Below are positions 1 through 12,285 of a stretch of 64,000 nucleotides of DNA, piece after piece. Each line of letters starts with the position of its first letter. Position 1 is the stretch's first letter. The stretch spans positions 19,626 through 83,625 of the forward strand of contig QZLH01000269.1 in assembly GCA_003833135.1 (NCBI GenBank), written 5' to 3'. Below the pieces are notes generated by a model that saw only the letters and a list, made by a program, of their open reading frames with translations, had not been told where the DNA came from and made no database searches. The stretch comes from Oehlia diaphana. Its lineage: Eukaryota > Glomeromycota > Glomeromycetes > Glomerales > Glomeraceae. The position numbers were made by a program, and so were the translations under genes.

Positions 1-330
1 CGGAGGGTTTTCGTATATTATTGTCCCATAATTCTTTTATGGTTAACCGTTGCATTTCAAATTCCGAAGTGGCACCATGAATTTGTTTTGCCACTAACAA
101 AACAATCAGGTGAAAATTTTTGTGTTTATATATATATTCTAAAGGGGCTGGTGAATTTCCATTTTAGTTATTATTTTGATTGCATAAGACCTGGTGTGAT
201 AGCGCCCCTTTATGCACAAAATCAAAAATTCTGAATATTTATGTCGTGAACTGTATAATTTTATAAATTTAAAATATATAATTTGTAATTTGTAATTTGT
301 AAATGATAATCATATATTATGTTCTTAATT

Positions 331-508
331 GAACTGGACTGGACCAGTCCACTGGACTTAGTGTTATGGTCCAATTTTTCAAGTGGACTAGTCCAATTAA
401 CCAACTAAAAATTATATGTAATGGACTGGAACTGGACTGGAACTGGACTTAATATATTAGACTAGTCCAGTCCAGTTAAATTTTTTTAAACTGGACTTAG
501 TCCAGTAG
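331..508. repeat. Degenerate ACTGGACT short-motif repeat
   Basis: The motif ACTGGACT and its reverse complement AGTCCAGT recur many times in about 180 bases, in both orientations, so the segment could fold on itself. It looks like the decayed terminal region of a mobile element or a simple-sequence expansion. No protein is encoded. Confidence 0.6.
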
Positions 509-596
509 CCAACACTGGGTGGTAATCAGATCATATGGTGGTACACAGATTATATGGTGATAATTAGATTATATGGTGATACTATAATCTAATCTA

Positions 597-646
597 AGTG
601 GGATACCATCATATAATATAATTATATTATATGGTGGTATCCCACT
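597..646. repeat. 50-base near-perfect palindrome
   Basis: The segment starts AGTGGGATACCATC and ends GGTGGTATCCCACT and is self-complementary with a single mismatched pair. Partial matches extend the arms on each side (CTAAGTGGG against CCCACTAAG). Just upstream (about 531-580) the motif ATATGGTGATA and variants recur in tandem. It is most likely a foldback MITE remnant. Confidence 0.7.
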
Positions 647-1302
647 AAGATTTTTTTTATATTAAATGTGAAAAGGTTACCAAAATTACTAACTACATCA
701 CTAATTATACATCCTAATTCAATCTCATCTCCAGCTTGTTCTTTTACTTTTGAGCAACATGCTTCTATCTTTTCTAATACCTCTTCTTTTAGCCGTGGAA
801 TATATTGATTACTGTAACTATATACTCAAATAAGCCTTGAATAGTTAATTTTTTTTCAATACTAATTATTTTCCAAGGAAATAAAGTGGTATTACCACAT
901 AATATTCTTGCTTTTGCAGCAGGCATTATTTTTTATTTAATTTGTTTTACGTTTAAAAGATTTTTTAAAAAAGATCAATGTGTGAGAAATAATTGCAACG
1001 TGAATAACGTGATATTTGATATCTTGATGATTGTCAAAAAAAATTTCCTTTACTATACATCCAATCAAATTCGTATTTTTCATATAAAATTTTTTAACTA
1101 ATAAAAAAAAAAAGTCTGACCGCTGACCTTAAAATCAGGATGAGAACCATTTTTTTTATTTGTATCACCTAAAATAAAACAATTTTAAATTTCTTATTTA
1201 GTTATATAGTCAACTTTAGTTTAATTCATATATGTAATTTTTTAATTAATAATAATACCTGATACTGTCAATCTGTCATACAAAATTGAATCACGTGACC
1301 TA

Positions 1303-1370
1303 TAGTGCTGGGCAAATGCTATTTGTAATTTTGGCCAGCATTATGCTTGTTACAGATTCAACAAAATTAC
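1303..1370. mobile_element. hAT-like terminus, truncated
   Basis: The sequence TAGTGCTGGGCAAATG is typical of hAT-superfamily terminal repeats. The following TAATTTTGGCCA motif is shared with the larger element at 38760-40256. No matching right end is found nearby, so this is probably a solo or truncated terminus. Confidence 0.5.
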
Positions 1371-1683
1371 AGACTTCAAGATATGAAGAGATGGGGAAAA
1401 GGCCCGATAGGTAAACCTAAATACCTAATGTTCGTAATCTAACCAATTTGAATTTTGATAAGAACGAATAATTCATTTACATACGTTGCATACTTGTATT
1501 AAATTCAGCGCGTGTTTGAAAAGAGAGATTTATTTTTATTCTTCATGAAAATTGATGATTTAATACAAGAAAAAGAGAAAAAAAAATAATGCAATTATGA
1601 AAGCTATACAAAAAATTAATATTTAACTAACCAAATTTTAAAAATTTACAAAAGTTCATCAAATGATCTTAATTTTACCATTT

Positions 1684-3132
1684 TTACGTTGTCTTCTTTA
1701 AAACGATTTTACTAAGCCAAATTGAAATAAGTTTCTTCACATTTTCATGATCCACCTCTATCAAAGAATCATTTATATCAGAATAATATAAATTATGAGT
1801 ACCTTGACATGCTAAATGCCTATTCACTTCATCATAACTATTATAAGATTTTCTTCTAGATCCCCAACATAATTTACATTTAAATAATGGAGCACAAGTT
1901 TTACACTGTGTTAATAATTTAATACAACCTTCAATTGTTAAAAAAGATACACGTCTTTTATATAATTTCTTTTTTAAATAATCACGAGCTTCAACTCTTA
2001 TACGTCGAACTACATCATCCACATCATTTAATTTTACTGGAGGTTTAATAAATGTTGGACACCATTCTAAATAATCTAATATTGGATCATTTATAAAGAT
2101 TTCACCTTTTGTATTAGATAATTTCCTATAAGTAAGTAATTGAATTATTCTATATATAATTGATTTTCGACGTTGTTTTGTTATTATATTTTCATAATAT
2201 TCATTTTTTAATTTTTCCAATAAATTTGGCCAAGGACCAGTATCCATAAAAGGAGTATTTAATGTAGATTGAGCTTTTTTATATATAGATAAAGATAAAA
2301 TATGTTTCTTAATATAAATTTTTTTACCAGTATCATCTCTAATACTTTCAAGTGTTTTAACTATATGATCTAAATGATCTTTTTTCTTTTTAAGTAACCA
2401 ATTTATTCTATTCTCATCATTTTTAGTACGTTTTAAAGAATCTTCAATCTTTTTATTTGTGATGGTTTGTTTATGAAAAATCCAATCACCAATTTCTTTG
2501 TCTGGAATCAAAAGACATTCTTGTAGTGTTGAAATTAATTCAGAATTCCAATATACACACTTTTTAATGTTACGTGATGTAACTAAATATTCATAAGGTA
2601 AAATCAGCGATAAATCAATCGCGTCCCTTGGCCACACGGGAATAGTATCAGCTCTAAATTAAGAGGATTGGATTTATATTATAAACAATAGAAGGGATGA
2701 AACTTACAAAAAATTGTTCACTTACATCGTAACTCTATTTCTAAAGCATTTTGTACAAAGTCTAACCCGAAAAACCCAATAAATTTTTGGTATCTCCTCA
2801 TCATTTTTACAAATTTGACATTTTTTTTCAATCAAGGATAATTTAATAAAAGAAATTTCATCCATTCCTTCGGGTGGATCTAACTTCATATGTTCATCAA
2901 GATTCAACCTCGAATAATTCCAAATATCCCTTGTAATATAAGAAGTTGTTGAATTTAACCAATAATGAAATTGTCTACATACGTGAGTTAAAGTATGTAA
3001 ATCAAAAGGTGGTAAATGTTTACATATTTCAATGAATATGTCAAGAGGCATATGAATTAATGAAGTGCATGCCCCAGAGAAAGGAGCTGCAGAAGTGTTT
3101 TCATGTGTAGAAATTAGAGGGACGATTTCCAT
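1684..3132 (-). CDS. F-box protein with internal zinc ribbon and C-terminal C2H2-like finger
   Basis: Two-exon gene, complement(join(1684..2653, 2726..3132)), 458 residues. The 72-base intron (GTAAGT...TTTAG, phase 2) sits exactly where the plus-strand paralogue at 8635 has its own, which supports the join. Residues about 26-65 form an F-box (MPLDIFIEICKHLPP, then CRQFHYWLN). C105-x2-C108 and C126-x2-C129 with the FRVRLC motif look like a zinc ribbon. C395, C398, H415 and H422 form a C2H2-like finger near the C-terminus. F-box proteins usually recruit substrates to SCF ubiquitin ligases through Skp1; that role, and a nuclear or cytosolic site, are inferred from the family. The target is unknown. 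The start is the first ATG of exon 1, about 26 residues before the F-box. Confidence 0.82.
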
Positions 3133-5391
3133 GTCGTATATATTATAATATATTTGTTAAAAACCCTGCAGGAAAATAAACTCAACAAGTACTTTTAATT
3201 ATAAAGATAAAAATTTATTATTATTTATATTTTTTTTTAAGGAAATAAAAGAGAACAATTAAGAAAAAAATTATTTTGAAAAAAAAAAAAATAAAAATAT
3301 CAAAAATTATCATTGCCCATAGTTATACTCTTTATATAATAGTGTTTTTCGAGAGTATAATTTTCGAACCGGATAAAATCTCCGCGAACAATGATATTTT
3401 CATTTATACATATTAATCTAATTCCGAAGATGTAATTGAAAAAATAGATTTTTACACACGATAAATAAATAGTGAAAATAAATAAGAAAAATAAGAAAAT
3501 GGCATTTTGTACCACATGAACAACCTTTTTTTAAATAAAAAAAATCAAAAAAAAAAATTGTAATTAAACTTTATATATCTTTTTAATAAGGATTTTTTGA
3601 AGATCCCGACTGTGCACAACGTTTATTTTTTTATTGCAACGAGGGGATTTCCGATTCGCTTTCAAATTTTCTTTTTATAGATATTTCAATCAATAAAATT
3701 AGATGCAGCACAAGCAGATTTTTTAGGACCGAATATATATATTTTTTTGGATAGTAAATATTTTTTTTTGGATTTAAAAGTACAAGAAGTAAAACAAGAT
3801 TTTTATGTTGTGAAAGAGAACTTTGCTCTTGTAAATATTTTTTTGAATCTCGAGGAGAACAAAACACCATTAAAAGAAGCTATAAAGAACTTTAATAATA
3901 AGAACCAATTAGATTATTATTTGTATTTTGATATGATAGATAACAAAAACAAAAGGAATAAAAAATACTAATCCTCCGATTGATAAACTTGATAAACTAT
4001 TTTTGTTTGTTTAAATATAGTATGATTAATAATGAGTATAATTTAATTGTATAAAGTTAGTTGCATGTGTTACAAGGCACGATAGTAAATCAAAACTATA
4101 TGTAGTTATTTAACTATTTTAACTTTTAACTTTAATCTTTTTTTGATCATCAGCATTAAAATTTAGTTGATACAGTAGTTCGTATTTTTATAGCCAACTT
4201 CTTACTCTAAAAATTAGTTTTTATTGAGTTATGTCTACATTAGAGAATTTTCTAGTATTTTAGACCTAAAATTTTATCTGTATATCAAGGTTTATTTTTT
4301 TCGTATCAAACGACCAAAACAGCAGGTTGTTTATAAGGCCGTATTGATGATTTCAATATAATTATTTTTCAATAAAATAGTTAGAACTGTACATCTAATT
4401 TAAAAAATTTGGTATAAATCATATAAACGTCGATTCCGGCGAATAGAATATATCTTGTCATCTTCTGTCGATGAAGAGGTGTCTATTGATGAAGAATAGC
4501 CTGAAAAGTGAAAACACATTCAAAGATGAAATTATCATTAAAGTAATCTATAACAAGAAAATAATTTATATGGACGTACGATCACAAATCTTCCGGAGAA
4601 ATTAATGACAAGCCGACTAAACTTTTCGACATTCATTGTTTGCAATGCCTACGTTACTTCAATATAGCAGATCACTCCAAATTTTGCGTGACAAAGAATA
4701 AGCCTCTGGCGCAGTGCAATGCCAGCAGCCCTTGATTAGAATTGAATTTATCAGTATCATCACCCAATTATTCGTGACCACATTAGTTTGCGTGGGATAA
4801 ATTGGCTTATCAAACATTTAATTCATATCTAATTTTGTAACTTTATGTCGATCATGCAACGAGAAAACTTCCACTTAAAGACAACAATTCGGATCTGATG
4901 TTGCTTCGAATCTTTTTAATGCTTCAAATTATTACTGTAATTGTATCACTGAATCATATACATATAGTACCACATATACACCCAAAGGCACGTGAAGATT
5001 TAAACTAATGACGTCTAATAGACGTTATTAAAACATTTTTATTTTGCTCAGATAAATTAGCTAATGATGATGATATATAATAAACTTATTAAATATTATG
5101 GCACGACACGAACGTGTTATCTATTTTAAATTATGATTATAATTATAATGACAATAATAATTATAATATATTATTATTATATTACATTTTTTTTAGATTA
5201 ATTAAAAAATAAATTTTTGATGATGCAAATACAAAGAATATCTTCCAAATTGATGAAAGTAATGAAAAATGAAGTTTTTTTTTTTTGCCAGCAATTTTTT
5301 TTACAAATGATTATTATTTTTTTTTTTTTTTAAAAAAAAAAAAGAAAACCCAATTCCCTTTTCCCCTCCAAAAATAAATTTCAATGATTAA
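3133..5391. other. Intergenic
   Basis: A+T-rich sequence with no supported gene. An open stretch at about 3690-3971 (plus) reads in a coding-like way and is preceded by a plausible splice acceptor, but I could not link it to a family or to other exons. A T-tract followed by an A-tract lies at 5318-5343. Nothing else is recognised. Confidence 0.5.
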
Positions 5392-6149
5392 TTAGTTCAA
5401 CATTTTCTTTCGATTGTCGTGATTATCATTAGTCAAGTTATCATTATTGTGAGTGATAACTTCTACTTTGTGATTGTCCTTTACTACAGATCTAAGTTTT
5501 GCCTGGTTAACGAGATACCTCTGAAAGACCAATGAATTATACGTATTTGCTTTATAAAAGCAATCAATGATATCACCTATGATAGGAACAAATCCAACCT
5601 AAAAAGGTTAAAGAAGTATAAGAGGTAAGTCACCAATTAAAAAAAAGATTACAAAATCAAGTCTTAAATAAATCAATACTTAGTTACTTACAATAGCATC
5701 TTTAATTATCATTACGGTCATCTCCCTAAGCATGATTGGAATTCTATGATTTTCCACCAAATTACTATTTTTCATATGATTGACTAACCAAAATGATAGA
5801 CCAATACCAGCGAAATCACCAATAACAGGTAAAAATCCTAAAAAAAAACAAATAAAATATGAATTTAATATACATAAAATTAATTCTTATATATATATAT
5901 ATATTAATTATATTAATTATATTTATTTACTTACCAACAAGGGGATCCAAACCTACACAGCAACCACAACAACAACTTTCATCTAACTTGTATGCTCTTT
6001 TTTTAACTCCTATCAAAAATTTCTTTTCTTCATTATTTAAAGATGCAGGAATTTTCCACTTATTTCTTTTCGTTCTTCCGTCTATAGTTATGAACGGAGG
6101 AATATCATCATCATCTTGTTGTGAACGATTGAAACTAAATAACCAACCC

Positions 6150-6151
<2 letters not shown>
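5392..6151 (-). CDS. DUF4112 family protein
   Basis: Three-exon gene, complement(join(5392..5598, 5692..5837, 5935..6151)), 189 residues; introns of 97 and 93 bases, both GTAAGT...AG, phases 1 and 0. The core has two copies of the DUF4112 signature: DPLVGFLPVIGDFAG and, about 60 residues later, VGFVPIIGDIIDCFYKAN, each a Gly/Pro-rich hydrophobic segment likely to sit in a membrane. The second copy ends in NTYNSLVFQRYL, again as in the family. A cysteine cluster (ESCCCGCC) comes just before the first hydrophobic segment. The C-terminus is hydrophilic and His/Asn-rich. The family has no well-defined biochemical role; membrane association is inferred. The 5' side of the ATG carries a trinucleotide repeat. 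All splice sites agree with the family pattern, so the model is fairly sure. Confidence 0.85.

Positions 6152-6183
<32 letters not shown>
6152..6183 (-). repeat. (AAT)n microsatellite abutting a start codon
   Basis: About ten AAT units (TTA on the plus strand), followed by ACAA, directly precede the ATG of the DUF4112 gene, so they lie in its 5' leader. Confidence 0.85.
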
Positions 6184-7446
6184 TGGTATTTTGGGTATAT
6201 TTTACGAGTAATTTTTTTTTGATTGATAAAAAAGTATTTTTTGGTTTGAAATTTTTTTTTTTTTGAAAATGGAAATTTAAGGGAATTTAGGTTATTTTTA
6301 TACAAAAAAATAACTAATAACTTTTTTTTTTTAGAAATCAAGTTTTTTTTTTCAAAGAAAATAAAAAAGACTTTATAACTACTGAATTAAATAAATGATG
6401 CAACCATATGACGCACATGTGATTAAGTGACACAGACCAGGAAAAGTCAATCGTTCACAATGCAATATGCAAAATTTCATTGTAATGATATAATAACGCT
6501 GAAACAAGGTAATCATCACATAGCCAAGTAAAAGGGCTGAACCTTAAACGCCAAAAGAATTTTAAGTGTTTGACTAAAACTAATCCATTTTTTACCAAAA
6601 TTACAAGGAGTGTGATATTTAAACAATACGGTGATGATTATATTTTGTAATAATTAATAAACAAAGAAAAAATAATGTTGTAATTGTGATTTAAAAAAAA
6701 CCTGAAAAAAAAGGGATAAATAGTAGATTTTTCCTATTTTTGTTAATGAAAAGGTTACATGATAATTACCGAAACAAAGTAATTTTTTTTTTTTATTCTT
6801 TTTTGTTTCGAAAATTCGATATTTCTATTTTTTATATTCCAAATAAATCAAGTTTGAAATGTATTGTAACCATTTTTCTTGTTATTATTTCCTTTTTTCT
6901 TTTTTTTTTTATTTTCTTTTTTGTTCTCTTGTTTTCTAATTCTTTTACTTTTGGAAAAAAAATAAATTGTTTCAGTTCTTTGTAAATGTTAATTACTTAT
7001 TATTACTTATTTACCGTAAATTACCGTAAATGTAATTTTATACTTTATTTTTTTTTTAGCATGAAACGTAAATCCATAAGAATATGAATTTTTCTGGTTT
7101 ATTATAAATAATTATGGTAATTTATTATTTCCAATTTTTTTCATTCTACAAAACTTTTTACAATTACCTTTTTTTTTAATATTATTTTTCCCAGACGTCT
7201 TAAATTATCTTAAAACGTATAGGAAATTACGCCCCTTTCTAAACTTTATCTTAATTAATACATAAAAAGGAAATGTTTATCTATTAAAGGATTTATTTCA
7301 ATTTTGCAAATCCCAAAAATATTTATGCATAAAAAAAAAGATATATATATACCTATAATCCTATATGTATATATGTATGCCCGCGAAAAAAATATCCAGT
7401 ATGAGAGTGACTAAAAATTAAATTTATTATTTACAGGATTTCAAAG

Positions 7447-7690
7447 CCGCACTGCACTGCCGCAGTGTCGTTTGTGGCTTTAAAAAAGCGCAGTATAAAT
7501 AGTAAGACGCAGTATAAGTAGCCGAACCGCAGCATAAGTTTTAAGCCACACCCCACTTGTTGAGGCGGAAAATTTCGGGAAAATGGAAGAATAATTTTAT
7601 TGCGGGTTTAAAATCGGTAAATCGGTTAAATAGGTTTAATTCGGTTGAATCGGTTAAATCCGTAAATCCGACTTCAAATATCCGATACGG
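7447..7690. repeat. Short-motif repeat block, GC-richer than surroundings
   Basis: Two adjoining sub-blocks. The first (7447-7540) repeats CGCAGTATAA/GCACTGC-type motifs. The second (7603-7690) repeats ATCGGTTAAAT-type motifs. Both are richer in G+C than the flanks, which suggests a decayed inserted element. Confidence 0.45.
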
Positions 7691-8161
7691 GCATACATAA
7701 CGGATTAGCAAGATAAACAAACACTTGTTTAAAATAATATTATATATGTCTTACTTTTTAGATAACCAAATAAATCATAAAAGTTCTTCCTCTTTATGGA
7801 AAGATTTTATTAAACGAAAATCGTTATTTATAATTATTCAAAAACTTTAAAAATAACATAATAATAATAATGTCGTACGAGAATTTTGATTTTCTACATG
7901 AATTTCCTTCTTGGTTAAACTTGTTAATAACCCTTTTCAAATAATAAAGATTAAAATGATACACAAGAATAAAAAACATACAAACAAAAAAAAATTGTTA
8001 CTCATCTTATTGGTACACGATATACGTTACACGTGACTATATTTATTAAAAACGCGCATATTAAATGCGATCAAAATACGAATTAAAATTAAAATTTTTT
8101 ACTCTATATATTAAAATTTGAAATAAGAATTTTACTGAGAATATCAAAACCATACGAAATA

Positions 8162-8195
<34 letters not shown>

Positions 8196-8565
8196 GATTT
8201 ATTTATGTATCACCAATTAAAACATCAAAGCAGACTGTAGATTACGTTTATATGATTGATAATAGAATCGAACTTACGATTAATTAATTAAATTAATTAC
8301 CATTTATTATATACTAAATAAAAACTTACAGGAAGATTTACTTTTTTAAGAATATTTTATTTTTATTTATTTCATAACTATCAACACAATATTTTTGTTT
8401 CTTTTCCTTTTCTTCCTTTTTCCCTTTCCTCTTCTTTTTTTTTTTTCATGACCATAAAAAAAAATAAAATAAATAAAATTTTTGGTCTATATTTAAAAAG
8501 TTTTTTATCTTTATTTTTTGTGCGATTATCAATAACGCATTAAGATACATATCTTTTAAATAACC

Positions 8566-8573
<8 letters not shown>

Positions 8574-8596
<23 letters not shown>
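8574..8596. repeat. (TA)n microsatellite
   Basis: An uninterrupted TA run about 40 bases before the start codon of the large F-box gene. It may overlap promoter or leader sequence. Confidence 0.8.
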
Positions 8597-8634
8597 TCAT
8601 ATATATTCTTTTTTACATATATGATAATAATATC

Positions 8635-11600
8635 ATGGAATCAATGATCAATATTTTTCGTCGTTCGTTCTTTTTAAGACAAACACTTTTTACTATTAAA
8701 TTTTATCATATATTTCCTTTATTTGATCTAATATCTGATGAATTAGATAAAATTTTGGAATTGAAATTTAAAGATAAAAAAATTAATATTATCATTATAA
8801 ATGATGAAAACAAACAAACAACAAATGAAAATAATTTAAATAATTTAAATAATTTAAATCTTCCTATTGAAGATACTTATGATTTGGATGATATAATGGG
8901 TACAAATTATATAAAACGTAATCCAAGAAGAAAATTTCCTTTTACTAATAAATCTTCAAATGATCAATGTTTTACTATTATTCCAAAATTAAATTCTTTT
9001 GATGATTTATCCTCTTCAGAATCTCAAGATTTACATTCATCCTCAAAAGTTATTTTAACTTCCGAATTACCTCCTCTTCAGGAGAATATCATCCAAATCT
9101 CTTCCGTTGAACCGGAATTAATTTGTAATACGTTAGTAGTAGAACAAATTTCATCGGAACAAAATGTTGAATCCGACATAAAAATGAAAAGTGATAACAT
9201 TTCTCAGTCTGTAAAAATATTTACTGAATATGAAGATTCAACAGTTACACCGCTGAAAATTGAATATACCGACCTGACAACAACAACAACAGAAGCAACA
9301 AAAAAAGCAACAATAGAAAAAGTAACAGCAATAGCAACAACAGAAGAATCAACATCAATAGCAACAACAAAAGCAACAGAAAAAGTAACAATAGAAGAAG
9401 TAACAGCAATAGCAACAACAGAAGAAACATCAGCAACAGCAACAACAGCGACAACGACAACAACTACTACTGCGCCTTCCACACCTACTACACCTACTGC
9501 TACATCCATTAAGCTCATAAAAAATGACGTCCTAATAGAAGAAATGTTGCCTAAAGATGTTACGGAAGAAACAACAGTAACAACAACTACAAAGGAAATA
9601 ACAGTAGCATCAACAACAGAAGAAACAACAGTAGCATCAACAACAGAAGAAACATCAGCAACAGCAACATCAGCGACAACGACAACAACTACTACTGCGC
9701 CTTCCACACCTACTACACCTACTGCTATATCCACTAAGCTCATAAAAAATGACGTCCTAATAGAAGAAATGTTGCCTAAAGAAGTTACGGAAGAAACAAC
9801 AGTAACAACAACAACAGAAGAAGCAACAGTAGCATCAACAACAGAAGAAACATCAGTAGCATCAACAACAGAAGAAACATCAGCAACAGCAACATCAGCG
9901 ACAACGATAACTACTACAACTGCGCCTACCACACCTACTACACTAATAGCGCCTACCACTTCTACTACTAAGCCCATAAAAAATGACTTCCTAATAGAAG
10001 AAATACCATCTAAAGAAGTTATTACATCACAAGAAATCATTACATCACGAGTTGTTACATCACAAGAAATTATTACATCACGAGAGGTTGTTAAATCACT
10101 TACATCACGAGAAGTTGTTACATCACAGGAAATTATTACATCACGAGAGGTTATTACGCCACAAAAAGATATTACATCAACTAATACAATTACATCACAA
10201 GAATTGATTACATCAAAAGAAATTGTAATATCGTCAAAGGACAAACGTGTTACTTCGCAAGTTCCACTATCATTTAACGCGAACATTCCTATTGATATAT
10301 TTATTGAAATATGTTATCATTTACCTCCAACATCATTGTTTTCTTTAATGTGTGTTTGTAAACAATTTCGTTTTTGGTTAAATTCTTCAGTCTCTTATAT
10401 AACACAGGATATTTGGCGCACTTCAAGAATGAAATATCTTGAAAGAATAAAATTACGTCCACCGGTTGGAATGGATGAATTATCATACATAAAGTTAGCG
10501 ATGCTAGAACATGGATGTCAATTTTGTGGAACGAGAGATGAAACACCTAAAGTATATTGGGCCTTTCGCGTGAGATGCTGTTTAGCATGTCTCAAAAAAC
10601 GAGTAACAAGGTATATTATTCGTTATAACTCGTTAATTCATTTCTAAAAAATTATAAATTTTAATTCATTCTTTTTTTTTTTTTTAATAAAAAGTCCAGA
10701 GAATCTTCCTAAATGGGCAAAGTCTCCTGTTGATATTACAATGCTTGTGTCATACGAAACTATTGATTCGTTCGATTCAAATGGTAAAACTGTCATTTAT
10801 TGGAATTCACAATTAGAACAAACACGTCGAGAATGTATGTCTACTCCACCAAAACATCGTAGCGCATGGATACAGAAGAAAAAACATTGGGTATCAGAAA
10901 TGCTTAAAGAAGTTGTAAAACGAGAAAGAATTGATGAATTATATTGTAGAAAACAATCATTGGAAGATGAAAGAATATTTAGGACTCTTTTAGATGAATT
11001 TCGACAAATTAAAGATGAAAAAGGTCAACAAAGGTATATTGATAAATATATCTTACAATTACCAACTTATCTTGAAGGTCAAAATACTTGGAAGATTCCA
11101 TTCATGACAAATCCATGGCCAAATTTTATTGATAGACTAAAAATTGAATATCCAAAGATTATTAATAAAGTGACTAGAATTCAACAATTAACTGATACTA
11201 TGTTAACACTTATTACATCGTATGTTACTTTAGCGTCCGACTTGAAAGTTTCATCAGAACAAGGATATCAGATTTACTTAACAGATCCTGTTATAGATTG
11301 TATTCAATGGTGTCCGTCATTTATTAATCCTCCATACGTAAAAAATGATGCGAGCATTCCTTGGACCGAAGAATATTTGATTAAAACTTTAATACCAAAG
11401 CTTCGTAGAGAAGCTCGACGATTATTAAAGCGATCAGATATAAAACGACCTGGACCATTTACAAGTGTGAGAGGATGTAAAAATTTAATTAAAAATGAGG
11501 TCGAGGATAAAGAATATTTCATGTGTAAATTATGCTGGAAATCTGCAAGAAAAATATACACTTATGAAGGAATTTGTAGACATTTAACAAGTGGAAGACA

Positions 11601-11694
11601 TTCTATTGCTAGGATTGACGATGAAAGAATGATTGAAGTAGATAGAGAGAAGGTTAAAAAGCTTTTACCTATTTGGTTTTCTAATTTTCATTAA
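8635..11694 (+). CDS. F-box protein with long Ser/Thr-rich N-terminus (paralogue of the gene at 1684-3132)
   Basis: Two-exon gene, join(8635..10610, 10695..11694), 991 residues; the 84-base intron is phase 2 at the same codon as in the minus-strand paralogue. Residues 1 to about 545 have no counterpart there: about 200 mixed residues, then Thr/Ala/Glu low complexity made of a 75-residue unit repeated about three times, then about 70 residues of an 8-residue repeat (ITSQEIIT, ITSREVVT). The F-box is at about 551-590 (NIPIDIFIEICYHLPP). C628/C631 and C649/C652 match the zinc ribbon, and C936/C939/H955/H961 the terminal C2H2-like finger. SCF adaptor function is inferred from the F-box. The N-terminal part could be a later fusion or an annotation over-extension; an internal start nearer the F-box cannot be ruled out, but the frame is open throughout. 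Confidence 0.8.
9428..10018 (+). repeat. 225-base in-frame tandem repeat within F-box gene
   Basis: Copies start at 9428, 9653 and 9878, exactly 225 bases (75 codons) apart. The first two are nearly identical; the third is more diverged and shortened at the end. Because the period is a multiple of three, copy-number change would alter protein length but not frame. A reverse-strand open frame across this stretch (9204-10286) is only a by-product of the repeat. Confidence 0.85.
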
Positions 11695-12285
11695 AAAGAT
11701 AAATAGTGGAATTTTTTGTGAACAAATAACATTTTTTTTTTGTAAATTTTCTATTTTCTTCTTTTGGTTTGATTTTAGGTGAGAAAAAATTTGTAAAAAA
11801 TGAACATTTTTGGACATTACATTATTAAAATTTCCTCGTTTAATGCATAACATTTTGAATTTGGTTAGTAAATGTTAGAAAATTTTATGATATTGTTATG
11901 ATATAATATTGATACATATTTTGGCGATATATCATATTTTAACGATATAATATCGTTACATATAATGTTGATATATATTTTAACGACATGTTGTAATATT
12001 GTTACATATTATTTTTATTTTAACATGTTATTTTATTGTTACATACAGTATACTTTATCATACCCTATATTGCCCTCCGCTACCCAGAATTTGAAAATGA
12101 TAAATGATATTCTTAATAATGTTACTGTATGTATGTATATCCATATATCTTAATATGTATGTATCTAAAAAAAAAAAAAATAAATGAGGAATAAAAAATA
12201 AAAATCATACATAAATGTTATTTGTATTATTTAAACTTATAAAATGATAATCTAATTATAATAATTCCCAACTTATTATACTAAA
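11695..12285. other. Intergenic between convergent genes
   Basis: 3' flanks of the F-box gene (plus) and BTB gene (minus). The block 11880-12020 repeats a GATATAATAT/TTACATAT motif. No gene is seen. Confidence 0.5.

Larger units (their letters stand above)
1..1683. other. Intergenic, repeat-rich
   Basis: No credible gene is seen. The stretch holds short-motif repeats (331-508), a 50-base near-palindrome (597-646) and a hAT-like terminus near 1303. The rest is A+T-rich sequence in which I recognise nothing. The small open frame at 886-1101 has no recognisable protein features. Confidence 0.6.
6184..8634. other. Intergenic between divergent genes
   Basis: Shared upstream region of the DUF4112 gene (minus) and the large F-box gene (plus). 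It contains a short-motif repeat block (7447-7690), a T-tract/A-tract pair (8162-8195) and a (TA)n run at 8574-8596 shortly before the F-box start. No further gene is seen; the open frame 6740-6985 is T-rich low-complexity sequence. Confidence 0.5.

Noticed and set aside
3631..3971. Overlapping open frames on both strands, including a coding-like plus-strand stretch from about 3690
   Set aside because: A possible acceptor lies upstream, but no partner exon, family or paralogue was found; left as unassigned.
6135..6341. Poly-Lys/Ile minus-strand frame upstream of the DUF4112 gene
   Set aside because: It reads the (AAT)n repeat and T-tracts and has no protein features.
9204..10286. 360-residue Val/Ser-rich minus-strand frame
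   Set aside because: It is the complement of the Thr/Ala repeats of the plus-strand F-box gene; the repeat period keeps it open.
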